From NCBI GenBank assembly GCA_001695595.3, contig MBPM02000042.1, forward strand, positions 434,001 through 498,000: DNA of 64,000 nucleotides. Direction: 5' to 3'. A program made the position numbers and the translations under genes. Positions 9,961 through 21,889 of this stretch are shown here, one piece after another. The first letter of the stretch is position 1. Each line of letters begins with the position of its first letter. Origin of the DNA: Plasmopara viticola (lineage: Eukaryota; Oomycota; Peronosporomycetes; Peronosporales; Peronosporaceae). The notes beneath the pieces are model-generated. The model made no database searches. It saw only the letters and a list, made by a program, of their open reading frames with translations, and was not told the DNA's origin.

Positions 9961-12121
9961 TCATTTCTTTTTCTTAGATACGACAAGCTTTGAACGGATT
10001 GACTGAAACTTGGGACTGATCTGCAAGCTCGCAAAACTTCGAGCCGCTTGTTTCTGGAGCTCTCCTCTAGTCAATGGTCGGTCACCGTCCTCATCTTCGC
10101 TTCTAGGACTTTCCGGTCTATCCTCAGCAATCGGAGCATTCGTAGCTAGGTGTCTGTCGATGTTAAAATCATCTCCCGTTGCTACAATGGAGCTCGTCGC
10201 TACTGGAGTGCCAGTTTCTTCATTTCCATTGGTAGCTTTTAAGCTATCACTATAGTCGGGTAAAAGCGCTCTTACAGCATTGACAGACCGCGTTGGATCG
10301 CTTGGACGTAAGTTTGCTCCGAGTGAAGCATGTTGAGGGCTTGCGTATTGTACGTGACGCGAAAACTGCTCAATAAGCTCGTTGCTACGCTGCTCAATGA
10401 TCTATTCGAGGCAAAATCGTGGCAATGAGCAAAGAAGATCAGATTGAGAGCGACAAATCGCTACATACCCCTAAGAATTGTAAAATGTTCCCTTCTGTAA
10501 CGCCTTGAGCAGCCAGGAGATCATTCATCGAATTAATGCGCGCCTAAGCGGAGGCATTAATCTTAAAAGTAAAGAATAGGGAAATGTAAAGTATGCAAAA
10601 AACCTACCATCGTGGCGAGTTGATCCTCGGACTGCTTTCTCGTGCGCTTTGAGATATCAAGACCATTTCCTGCTCCGGCTACGGGCTGCAAGCGAATGAT
10701 CACAGCAAATATACATTAAATTCGAGAATCGCCATGCAATCCAAAGGAAAAATATACCGGCATGACGTCGTTGCAGCCAAGAGCGTTGTACAGCCTCTCG
10801 ACAATCCGTGCAAGCGGCTGAAATTCTCGGACAGCTGCAGCTCGAAGTCGTTCAATTTCTGCGTTCTCCTTATGAATACTACGCAATGAACCAGAGCAAG
10901 AACACTGTCAGTTGCTTCGCTCTTACTTTGGCTGCGATCGTACTTTTGGCGCGTTGCGACAAGATCATCGATCATGCGCTTTCGTGCGTTAGCATTGCCG
11001 TCTTGCGCCTCGCTCTTGAGCCTACAACAACAACAGGGCCAAAGTTTATCAGTATCGTATGAGTTTGGTAGAAAAAAACACAATTCACATTAAAATCTCC
11101 CGTTCCAGCGCCAATTTATCATCCTCGAGTTGCTCGGCTTCATTATTTGTGTTCTGAATGTAGCGAAAGAGAGCAAAATTTTCCTCTTCCTTCTTTGAGT
11201 ACACGTCAATGATTTTATGATAGTCATCCACCTCCATTTCGTGCTGTAGCGCCACAAATGTTGTCTCAAACTCCTGTAGCTTCTCATTGATGGTATCGAT
11301 ATTTTGCTTGTCTTGTAGCAACTGACAACAAAAGCTGTTTGAGTGTAAGGCTATTCTGCAGCAAGAACAAGCAAGATGTACCGTCGAATTGAGCTTCTGT
11401 AACGTCTTTTTTAATTGCTGCTCATCCTCAAGCTTCATGTTGCCTCGAACAATCTCATCGATATAATCCATTGGGTCTTGTTCGAGAATTTGCTTTCGGT
11501 ATAACTCCGCACCCTGTTTCTCCCGTCTAATAATCGATGCAAGACTTTGGTAGACGTGGTCGAACGCCTCCTGCTCGTCCATATTTTGCCCTGACAGTGA
11601 ATTTGCTTGCGACAAAATCTAAAGTGAGCAGAAGTGGGTTAGCCATATGCTTATTAGTCTAGCACTTGTGCGCTCACCCGATCGCGCTCGGCTACAATTT
11701 GGGTCGATTGCTGAAAAGTCTCTTGCATCTTCTTCTGTATCTCGCGCAGACGACGCTGATTCTTTTCAAACACGGTCTGATTTAATACTCGATGAGCACG
11801 CAACTCGTCCACTCGACGGCGAAGATCAGCATTGTACGCAATCATCTTGCTTTCTCGAGTTTTGCACGCTGATAGTCGATTCTCCAGTTTCACGAACTCT
11901 CGCTGTTCATCGGCCATGCGAGAACGAACTGCATTTGCCCCACCACCACGTTGATCACTCTCCCCGCGTTTCGATCGCAACTCTTTGATTTCGTCAAGAA
12001 CTTTCTTCCAATGATCGTCAAGCTGACGCAGTCGGTGTTTCTGCTCGACTAGTAATCTCGCATACTTGTCTCCTTGCATTTGTAGATTAAAAAGCTGTTC
12101 GCTCTGCGCCCGAGCCTTCAT
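9961..12121 (-). CDS. ODAD1: Outer-dynein-arm docking complex coiled-coil protein (CCDC63/CCDC114 type), 8 exons
   Basis: Exons on the minus strand are 12121-11678, 11618-11382, 11321-11089, 11021-10927, 10858-10758, 10685-10608, 10543-10469 and 10401-9961. All phases agree, giving 567 residues. It is nearly all coiled coil until a disordered C-terminus ending in KKKK. The segment ENFALFRYIQNTNNE matches the hallmark of the CCDC63/CCDC114/ODA1 docking-complex family, which fixes outer dynein arms to axonemal doublets; the preceding part (KLENRLSACKTRESKM) also fits. This implies motile flagella, i.e. zoospores. The 5' end is uncertain: I start at the Met at 12121, but the frame stays open upstream to about 12216, so a short first exon may be missing. 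It faces the coiled-coil gene at 12269. Confidence 0.75.
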
Positions 12122-12268
12122 TGTAATAATTCCGATTCCAAGTGTGCCCCGTAACTGCGAGTCGGTCCTGGCAAATTTATTGAAACGCGCCAAGTATTTC
12201 TGTCCTTCGGATCAATGTCATTGTCAAGAGTCATTGATTTTGCCCACGCTTGATAAAGCTTTATTAAA
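12122..12268. promoter_or_regulatory. Shared divergent promoter of two coiled-coil genes
   Basis: Only about 147 bp separate the chosen starts of the docking-complex gene (minus) and the coiled-coil gene (plus), so their promoters must overlap. No core element is obvious. Co-regulation is an inference. Confidence 0.4.
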
Positions 12269-13805
12269 ATGTCACGAAAAGCACCTCGTCACGCCACTAA
12301 GCAGGAAAGGAACTTGCCTCGAAAACCACAAAAGCTGCCGACGATAAGACGCGGGAGTAGCATACGTGTACGTCACGCTGTCTCTATGTGTGCACTGCAG
12401 TACATTGCGTGATTAATTCTGCAGTCGACGGTGATGTTCATTTCGTATTGCACCGGATAGGATTCTCGATGCGCCTCGAGCTGGAGCAATCAATCATTTA
12501 TACAGGACGAGGAGCGACGGGTTCAAGAAGAATGTGTGGAAATGCTTATGGTCAAGCTCGCCAATAAAGAAAAGGAAGTAGAGATGTTGCGATGCAAACA
12601 GGACGTAGTTGATGCGCAGTCTGCAGGACGTGATCGTCAACTATCACACCAGCAGGAAGAGCATGCTCGAGTGGTTGATAGAATGACATTGACAAATCAG
12701 GAGCTACAACGAGAAGTGCAGCTATTGCAAAATCAATGCGGACAAGTAGGAGATTAAATAGACCTTGTTGCTGTCATACGTTTATCACAAACTTATGTTC
12801 ATGGTGTAGCTTCAAAGCAGTTGTGAAGCACAGCACACTGCTGCATTAGAACAGAAAAGACAACGCGAAAAAGACCTTGCACAAGCCAACCTTAATAATG
12901 CGGCTCATCACCGGATTGTAGAAGAGCTTCGGCGGGAACGACAACAAAGCGTTAACGACCAATTTGCTCTTGAAAACAAGCTTCAAGGAATAATGCAGGA
13001 ACAGGAAATCCAACACGGCTTGGTAGGCTGGCGAATGGCTGGTAGTATAATGTACTAACTAATTAATACTGCAGGGGAATCAGCTTCAATCGAAGTGTCT
13101 TCGACTAGAAGACGAGCTTCAACGATCGATCAGTAGCTGCCAACAGCTCAGAGAGGTGCGATGATGCGAAATACGAAAAGCAAGTTTGTTTCAGTGTTAA
13201 CACTTGAGTTTTGAGAAGGCTTTGGCTCATGAGCACCAGAAGGGTATGGAAGCTGAAATTATGGCAAAGAAATGCGATAAAGAGAAGTCTGCTTTGGACG
13301 ATAAGCAGCGAACATTGATGAAGGTAAGATGATCGCGAAATAAAACATTTACGTAATGACAGTGGGATTGTACGATGCACAGACACTGAAGGCTGCTACT
13401 TCAAAGGCGGCTGACATGGATAAAAAGCACAAAGAGCATTTTCAGGTCGAAGACCAGCTCACAAAGCAGCTTGTAGCACTACAAAAAGAGAATCTCGAGC
13501 TAAAGGCACGCAGAGGTCAAATGAGCTCGCAGACCAAGTATTTGCAGGCTCGCGTGGCGACTTTTGAGAAAACTAATTCTATCCAAGAGCAGAAACTGGA
13601 AAATGCCGAAGTCGAGTTGGAAAATGCGCGCAAATCTAATCGCGACAGTCACTTCCGAATCAAGCAGCTTTTAGAAGAAATCACCTTTTTGAAAAATCGA
13701 AAGCTGTCTGTGCTTTCTTCAGCAAACGACCAGGCTCGTTCTGATAATCAAATTGCTGTGCTTGAAACAGACGCAACAGACGACGTGCCGTGCTGGATGA
13801 AATAG
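12269..13805 (+). CDS. Coiled-coil protein, probably flagellar, 6 exons
   Basis: Exons are 12269-12367, 12506-12745, 12810-13022, 13075-13155, 13216-13323 and 13383-13805. All junctions are phase 0 and the product is 387 residues. A basic N-terminus (MSRKAPRHATKQER) precedes almost continuous Gln/Glu/Lys-rich heptads, and the tail is acidic. Introns are 52-138 nt; intron 3 has a clear TACTAACTAAT branch region. No enzymatic domain is visible. The head-to-head arrangement with the dynein docking gene suggests a flagellar or basal-body role, but that is inference and the family is not recognised. Exon 1 is the least certain: intron 1 is the longest and could contain a small exon. Confidence 0.65.
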
Positions 13806-13853
13806 TGATCTGCGGCGCTCCATACCAAAAACAATAAACAACCAATTTGGCTT

Positions 13854-14501
13854 TTAATCTATGCTTTCATCAATCATTGCAGGTGCATCGGCTGCGTAGC
13901 CTTTGGGAGCCGGTCGCTTGCCTAGTACCGACTCAATAAGCTCTTTAACTTTAGGATTGGCAGCGTTTTTCTTCTTCCGACGATTGCATACATTGCCACT
14001 CACGCGTTCTGCCCGCCCTTGGTCATTTAAGACGCACTGACTTATTTTTTTGTTCATGTAGAAGTCTCGCACACAGAAGATTGTCACGGTCTCACCATAG
14101 TCTGTCAACATAACATAATAAAAATGTTCGGTACTGTTGAAGATTAAGATAGAAGCAAATCGCCATCCTACAGTGAAAATTAGACTCGCGAAACTCATTC
14201 TTTAGTACGCGCTTCTTGGACTCTGTTCGTGTTGGCTCAATCTTCTTCACCTCTGTAAATGTTGCGACAGAGGCACCAAGTGTCAACACAATTTATAACA
14301 AAAAATCAACGTTTAGTCCTTACGTTTGGGATGGGTTGAACATATGTCCTCACGCGCGAGACAGCACTTCTTGCAGGCCTGATTTACGCAGCTGGCGGCC
14401 ACTTGTTTCCTGCTGCTGCAGAAATGGCAAGAACGCCCAGTCGTTTCGCTTTTGATGCGCTTAGCTATAGGCGCCTTCACTCCGTCCTTCCCAGCTGCCA
14501 T
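13854..14501 (-). CDS. Small Cys-cluster (zinc-binding) protein, 3 exons
   Basis: Exons on the minus strand are 14501-14324, 14252-14172 and 14101-13854; the phases agree and the product is 168 residues. After a basic start comes a Cys-rich cluster (CHFCSSRK, then CKKCC, then C and H), about eight potential zinc ligands within residues 24-56. The middle is Lys/Arg-rich and the C-terminus carries a RRKKK stretch and an acidic tail. A nucleic-acid or nuclear role is plausible. I do not recognise the family. It converges on the coiled-coil gene (48 bp between stops) and diverges from the ubiquilin gene. Confidence 0.6.
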
Positions 14502-14676
14502 TGGCTCTATTTATCATGTTTCTCAAAGTCGCCACATCCAATTAATGTGGTCACTCAAATTGCGGATACAAAATACGGGAAAATTTAGATGCCTCTAGAA
14601 CTTGATATCCGAAATGAAGCGCCTTCGAGAATCACATAAGTTATCGTGGCAATTTCCGAAGGTCGCAAGTTACAAA
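14502..14676. promoter_or_regulatory. Shared divergent promoter, Cys-cluster gene and ubiquilin
   Basis: A gap of 175 bp between two divergent start codons must hold both promoters. No known element could be read with confidence. Confidence 0.4.
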
Positions 14677-16346
14677 ATGGTGAATTTAAACGTGAAGACG
14701 ACGGCAGGGAAAAAATTCTCGGTGGACGTGGCTCTCGACAGCTCAGTGTTGAAGTGCAAGGAATTGCTTGTAGCCCCCACCGATGTGCCCGTTGCACTTC
14801 AGCGCCTTATTTACAAGGGCAAGGTGCTCAAGGACGACCAAACCCTTGAGAGCTATGGTACGAGGCTCTATTGTCTGCTATAACGAGTGCATTGTGCTAA
14901 CAATGAATGGCTGCTTGGCGCCGAAGGCATCCAGTCGGAAGACACTATCTATTTTGTCAAGGGATCGACCCGACCAGCGAGACCAGCAACTGATACGCCT
15001 GCTGCCAGTTCGACTACTGCAACTCCAATCTTTACATCGGCCCCAGTTGGTGCACCTCCACCAGCGGCCAATCCTTTCAATTTATTTGGAGCTGACACAA
15101 CTAATGCAAACAATGGCAATATGTTTGGCAACTTCATGACTGCACCTAACATGCAACAAATGCAGCAGCAAATGATGGAGAACCCAGAGATGGTGCGGCA
15201 AATGATGGACTCGCCTATGATGCAGAACATTCTTAGCAATCCGGACATTATGCGCAATATCATGCAGAGTAATCCGGCTATGCAACAGCTTATGGAGCAA
15301 AACCCACAATTGAGTCACATTATGAACGATCCCGAATTGCTCCGACAGAGTATGGAGGCTATGCGCAACCCCGCGGCAATGCGTGAAATGATGCGAAACC
15401 AAGATACTGCGCTACGGAACATTGAGAGTCATCCTGAAGGTTTTAATGCGCTGCGACGCATGTATCACGACGTGCAGGAGCCGCTAATGGATGTTGCGGC
15501 AAGCGGCTCTCCTGCTCCTCGTGGCCCTGCTTTTACTATGCCTGGTGTTGCTGGTGGCAGCTCTACTGCAAGCACGACGCAGTCACAGCCTTCTAGTGCC
15601 ACCTCGTCGACACCTGCTGGTACTGCTAATCCATGGGCTAATTCCACCGGTGTTGCATCAAGTGGTGCTGCTGTAAATCCGTGGGGTGCTGCTGGTATTG
15701 GCGGTTTGGGTAGCAATCCGGAGTTTATGGCGCAAATGGTGCAAAGCCCCATGTTCCAAGCAGCTATGAATCAAGTGTCGAGTAATCCAGAGCAATTTGT
15801 TGCACAGATGGAGGCGATGAACCCGCAGATGGCAGCCATGATGAACGCTAACCCACAGATGCGGCAAATGATGTCGAATCCCAACTTCTTGCGCCAGGCT
15901 ATGAACCCAGAGAACTTGCAAGCCATGATGCAGATGCAAAACGCTATGAATCAATTGCGTACTTCAGGGCTGATGCCAGGGTACGTATTTGATCTTTATA
16001 CACATTTGTGGGGATGCTTACAGTTGCCAAACAAATTGTTGATGGTAACAGACTTGAAGCTCTAAATCTCGGTGCTAATGCTGGTATTCCCGGCGCCACT
16101 GGAGCAGCTAACTCGACTGGTGCCAACCCTTTCGCAATGTTTGGTGGCTTTCCCGGTGCCGGGTTTGGGGGTACAGCAAGTACACCCGCTGCTCCCGTTG
16201 GTAACCAGGAGGATACTTTTGCGTCACAGCTGTCGCAATTGAATGACATGGGCTTCTCCGATCGGGACCAGAACCTTCGCGCATTACAAGCCACGTTTGG
16301 CAACGTGCAAGCTGCTGTCGATCGCCTTCTTGGCGGCTTTATATAG
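14677..16346 (+). CDS. UBQLN: Ubiquilin / Dsk2 proteasome shuttle, 3 exons
   Basis: Exons are 14677-14857, 14927-15980 and 16052-16346; the phases agree and the product is 509 residues. An N-terminal ubiquitin-like domain ([29 protein letters not shown]) is followed by Met/Gln/Asn-rich STI1 repeats ([15 protein letters not shown] and relatives) in two blocks, a Ser/Thr/Ala-rich linker, and a C-terminal UBA domain ([23 protein letters not shown]). The family carries ubiquitylated clients to the proteasome: UBL binds the proteasome, UBA binds ubiquitin, and STI1 holds hydrophobic segments. I chose the start at 14677 because it gives the canonical UBL beginning; the frame is open 25 codons further upstream. 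Intron 1 uses an unusual CCGAAG acceptor. Confidence 0.93.
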
Positions 16347-16521
16347 TAATGTGGGCCGCTGGACCAGCAGTACTTAAGTCTGTTTAGGCCGCTGAAAGAA
16401 GATTTGCGTCGGATAAAGCACTTTTTTCATTTTTTAATAGCAGCACCGCCTTTTAATAGAGATGTTATATTGACATAACATACACAATTTAAGGTACCAT
16501 ACTTTCGCCAATTCCGCACTC

Positions 16522-19500
16522 ATGGAGCACGAGAGCGCGCGCGACCTGCTCCGCGCGAGCGCCACGGATGCGGATGCTGTGCGCCAGTATCTACAGTCCA
16601 TTGAGGCTGATGAAGTGTGTGAAGTGCTCTCGAAATTTAGCTATTATGTTTTTAATCATCGCTCTCATTTGCACAGCTTAACGGCCTTTTAGACGGTATT
16701 GCACCACGTGACTTAAAGTGCGCGGTCAAAGGGAAAAAGAAAAACGAGTATATTGTCCAGGATGATTGGTTACCGCTGGTGCATTTGCTTGTTCATTGCG
16801 AAACTACGCGGCTTCGCGCCGCATCTAGAATCATTCAGGTTTTGCGTCAGGGAAGTCCCAGCGAACTGGAGAACATGCAGCTGCTTACGGAGATTAACTT
16901 GGGCTACTCAAGTGCCCTGGACGAATTGCAGGAGCATAAGATGAAGAAGACTCAGCATTTCGTCAAGAAGAAAAGACTGCTAGACGAGATTGATGTGGTG
17001 TTAGACATTGTTTTTAGCTTTTTAGAGGAGGTGGTGAGAGACGCCAAGCCTAGTAATGGCAAAGTACTACCACAGTTGCTGGGTCTCGTGCCCTACTTCT
17101 TAGGGATGAGTGGCGAGCTAAGTGGCAAAGTAGGGACCAGTGAAAATCTAGCTAAATTGTTAGAGCTGCCGTGGAATTGCCAGACTGTACCGAGTCTGTT
17201 GGATGTCCTAGTGGAAGACAGTGCACCGATGTCAAAGGGGGGCTGGAAAAGGCTCCAGGTGCGAAAAAAATGAATTAAGGGGATGGAATGCCTAGAACTA
17301 ATTGCTAGTGCTATAGGAAAATGTGGCCCGCATGGTGACAACGTCACCTGAAATGGCGAGTGAATCGATAAACCCCTTGATTTGCGAGTGCATATCGGTG
17401 GCTAATGTGACGTATGATCATAATTGGATTGGCATCGCACGCTATTTGTTGCGACAACTTCCCGTGCATCTGCGACTAGAGGCAGAGTTTAATCTACAAA
17501 TGGTACGAGAGAGTATGGATTGAATTGGTGATGACAAATTAATTTATTGCATTGTTTTGTATCGATTGGTTTCAGAGCTTTTCTCAAACTCCACGCATCA
17601 TTTCTCTCGTGTGCAAATCGATTCAAAATAGTATAGTGTCAGAGGAAAGCGATGCCGAAGTAACGGATCCAGGCTGTGCCCCAAACACCCTCAAAGCAGA
17701 CTGGCGTGACTTTTACCTCTTACTCCATTCGCTGCAAGCGTCGAAACCAATTCTTCACCATCGGGTTTCATCTTCACGCGTCGCAACTGAAGCATCCGTC
17801 TTTACGGAAATTGAACAGCTTGCATGGTGGATTCTGCGTAGCGATTTTGAGGCATATGCGAATGCTACTTCAGCCACCACCGTTTCGCAAACAGCGAGAA
17901 AATCTCGAGAGAAGCATGCGCTTGATCAGGTAGAATCACTTCTGATTTTTGGTGGAAAGCAGATTTACTCTCGCGAGTGGAAAGCTTTGCTGTTGATGGA
18001 TCTTGCTTTCTTCTGGATTGAGCAAAGTAACTTTACTCGAAGCGACGACGGAATGTCGACACAAAAATTTACGATATCATCGACATTATTGCAGATCATT
18101 TTTGAGACAGTACGAAGGTCAGCTTCTTTAATTTGTTATTTTGTCTAGCCAACATTTGCAAATGATGAAATAGGCACCAGAGACACGTGCCGAAGTGCTC
18201 TGCGGCCTTTTTGAACGCTCCCAAAAGCCTTTGCAGAGAAAGGCAAGTGCACTTTACGCTATCGTGTGTTGGACAACATCACTCATGTGGCTTTATTCTT
18301 TCAGGTTGCTGGAAAAACCCTCTCTCAACTCTTTGAATCACAGTCAGGCAACCTTTTTCCGCACCTCAATGCCATTCAGGACTGGCTTAGGTGATTAATT
18401 ACCTGTATGGCACACGATGCTCGTATGGAATTGAACACTTACGTCTTGTCTGTACATGCGTGAAGTTTGCAGTTTCAACAATCATTCGAGACTGCTCGCG
18501 ATTTTTTTCTTATTGTTTCGCGTTTGGTAATCTTGTACAAAGGTACGTCATCTGCTGATTATTTCTGTTAATTGTAATTAAAATGTTTGTGCAATTTTAC
18601 GCGTTTTGACAGATTTGTACAATTTTTCTATGGTTTTTCTTCGAAAGCTGTTGTCAGCTAGCGATCTATTACATAAACAATTCGCTGTGGACATTTGGTG
18701 TACGTGGCTGGAACATCGACTGCCTTTTGATGAGCTGCAAGAGGTAAATTTTGGTACACAATCCGCTTCTTGTAGGATATACGTCGGATATCGATTTTTT
18801 TTTTACGTTGGGCTCTGCAGGAAGAGATCATTTCCGCACTCAAAACTAGTGTGACTGCATGCTACGATATTCAAGCTTGGTCGTTTGGACGTTTGGAACA
18901 GGTATTTCAACGGAGTAGTGTTTCGATTGAGGAGCCTGCTATCTTGTTGCGCAAAAGCTCTTGGGAAGAGCTGCTTCGATTTTTGTCTCTCGAAGTGGGC
19001 AAGTTTATAGTGCCAACAGCTTCGGCATTCACGAGTTACAGAGACGGATTCGATGATGCAGACGAGCACGATGGTGATTCAGGCTTGCTGCGATTTCAGT
19101 TTAGCTCTCTTGACACGTTTTACCAGCGAAATACTTGCCTGGATGGCGCGGCTAGACTTGGCATAATTTTTCAGAAGCTGCTGTCATGTTTGATTCAATT
19201 TGAGAAAGCTGCAATTCAATCGAAACGTTCATATGAGGGCTTGCCGATCGAGGGTCTTGAAGATATAGACATCGATAAAAAACAATGGCTCATTGACTTG
19301 GTGTCCAATTGGAAGTATTTTTTTTGTTGGATTTGCCAGGATTTTGACAAGTTCCTGACTCAGTCAGAGTACTTTGGGCTTTATGAAAAGAGTGCGTGGT
19401 GGAAACTCGTTGCTCGTGTCTATATCGGCTGTGGAATTTGCAGTATTGCGATAGAGATGTTGTTGTGGGGGCGACCTTGTGGAGACTCGAGCGATCAAGA

Positions 19501-21801
19501 CATGAAGATTTCAGGGCACTTTGAGTCTCACCCTGATAATTGTGAAATTTCAGTTTGGTCATTGATGGAAGTGGAGTTTACTTTGCATCGAATGATACAA
19601 AAAGTCGCATCACATCTTGTGAACGAAAGGAGCACGACACTTTCGAAAGAATACGTCAGGGCTATATTATACGGGCTTGAAAGAGTACTTGGGAATCACA
19701 AGTTGAAGCTATTATTTATTATTAAGTATTTTTTATGTGACACACATGCGACTAGGTCTCCCCAGCACGACATACCGACCAGACTGTCCTTTGAGGCCAC
19801 ACTTTTTACTTTAAACTCGTGTTGTAGTGGTTCGGAAAATGAAAATCCTTTTGGGGCTATTCATTCTCGTGATAGTGATCTAAATGAACTCTGGCAAATT
19901 CTTGAGATTTTGTTGTGCATTTACACCGGTCTTCGTGACCGCGTCGTGTTACAGTCTGACCCGCCAGATATCGACGACGTCGAGATTTTATCCCAAGATA
20001 TACGTAGTGGAAGGGAAAAGTCGACGTGCGGGCTGCAATTTTCATCATATGCAGATAGTATCGCGTCAAAATTTCCGACATCGGCTCGACATCTTGTAGT
20101 TCCAGGTAAATATGCGAAAATAGTTGTGGTGCTGGACACAAAAAGAGGAGACGAGATGCTGGAGCACGTTTGCGGAGCTATTGGACGGATGCTCGATGTG
20201 ATTATCGAGGGATCAAATGTTAGTTTTGTACACGCTAGAATTGGAGAATTGCTGCGCAAAGTGTTGTGGAGTGGACAAATCCATTGCCTTGAAACGCAAG
20301 ATAATGATAATAGCAGCAATTTCGGCCGTTTATCTCGCTATTTGTTGAATGACGTCAAAGCTTGTGTTCGACACGACAAATATCCAAAAATGAGCGTGTC
20401 GTGCGCGTCTCTCAGCAAACGGCTTGGGGATCTTGCCGCGGAGATATCGGATGTGAATGTAGTGTGTTCAGATTCTCATGCCCTCTCGTCCGTAGCCTAT
20501 GATATCTTATGCGACAATGTCGTATACAATGCTCGCCTTCTTCGGCTTCTTCTGAGTATTTGTTTATCCTCTCAACTTGCGCTTCGCATTCAGGCGTTTG
20601 CGACTATGGAAAACAAGATAGAAGGGTTTATATGTGCATGTGGTATCAGCATTAAAGAACATACGATGTCGCCAAAATTACAATGCCGACCAACTTCTTC
20701 TGAAAAGAGAACTACTGAAAAACATATTCATCGAAAGCGCTTGAAACAAGGATCTGGTGCAAGATCTTCGTACGAACGAGTATGTTCTAATTCGGAGTCT
20801 GACGTTTACTACTTTTCTGACCCAAACGAATTTGACCAATCGAATGAGTCAGATTTGAAGTTTAACGGTACCCGTGTCAGTGTCAATAATGTTGATGACT
20901 GTGATCGCATACCACACATTCGATCTCACGCTAGCCGAAGCCTCGCTGTCTTGGCTGTCCTTGCTGCGATTGAACAATCTCAAACCACACTCCTTTGTGC
21001 TATTAATTATCAATCGAGCAGCAATGAACTTTACTCGTTTCCCCATCGCCATGAAATTTTGAGCTACATTCGTATTCATGAGCTAGTCAACACAGTAATT
21101 TGCAAGCATCGTGAGTATTTTTGGGAGACTCGAAAAGTGATGCTGAAAGTACTTCATATATTTGAAATGGGTATGCGCATCGGCAAGGCAAGTGGGGTGT
21201 TGCGAAAAGGCTGCGGACCTGAGCTCGGTTTCTTACATGATATAACGAGCTGCTTGTATGAATCTTCGGTGAAGTCGGCGCTGACAGGACGTACTTGGGT
21301 TAGTGCCCTGAAGGATTTGAGTCAAGACTCTGGGACTAAAATGAAGGTACGCCTTTCGACTATTTAATATTATAAATCGTATACTAAATTGCTCAAACTG
21401 TTTGAATAAAGGTATCTGCACTTTTGCTCAAGATGGATATATTTTTCTTGCAAGTTCCGAACACAGTGCGAATGTGGCTGAAGGAGGTGCGTAACCGTTG
21501 CCTCGTGTAAATTATTGCTGCTACTCATTTTGTAACGTTTCTATTTTAGACAAGTGTGAGTGATGAGATAAAAGAGCGTTTTAAGGCATTGGTGGCGGAA
21601 GTGAAAAAAAACATTGCCCCATCAGATCAAAATCGTTATCGTTCTGGCAAGGTGAAAGCTCGACAGCGTCTGCTTGGTGTTATTCCGATGGTGAAGAAGC
21701 GGCGAAAGCGCTTGCGAAGCCGTCATCCTATCATTGACACATTTCTTAACGAAGAGAACGGTGATGATGCGTTTGCAGACCTAGAAGATTTTATTGAGTA
21801 G
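16522..21801 (+). CDS. FANCI: Fanconi anemia group I protein (FANCI), 11 exons
   Basis: Exons are 16522-16614, 16677-17258, 17317-17502, 17576-18109, 18174-18242, 18305-18390, 18466-18542, 18613-18743, 18821-21346, 21412-21486 and 21550-21801. All phases agree; the product is about 1536 residues (human FANCI is about 1330). It is an alpha-solenoid. The segment NGKVLPQLLGLVPYF and the run around VFLRKLLSASDLLHKQFAV follow FANCI; the Lys in HKQFAV (about residue 564) lies where FANCI is monoubiquitylated. The C-terminus has a basic KKRRKRLRSRH signal and an acidic tail. With FANCD2 it clamps DNA in crosslink repair. Intron 5 (18243-18304) is GC-AG. The family call rests on motif recall. Confidence 0.75.
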
Positions 21802-21889
21802 AATGATGCATCAATCTTTCCACCGACTTCCTGTTATATCGAAAAATTCGCGATTTCTAATCAAGAGTTGATAATGACGGCGTACAATT

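Noticed and set aside
10010..10255. Plus-strand ORF rich in Ser and Leu
   Set aside because: It is antisense to the last exon of the docking-complex gene, whose frame and family match are clear.
10859..10926. Apparent frame error in the docking-complex gene near the TATTCATAAG segment
   Set aside because: Using the acceptor at GAACGCAG (exon from 10858) restores the frame without any error.
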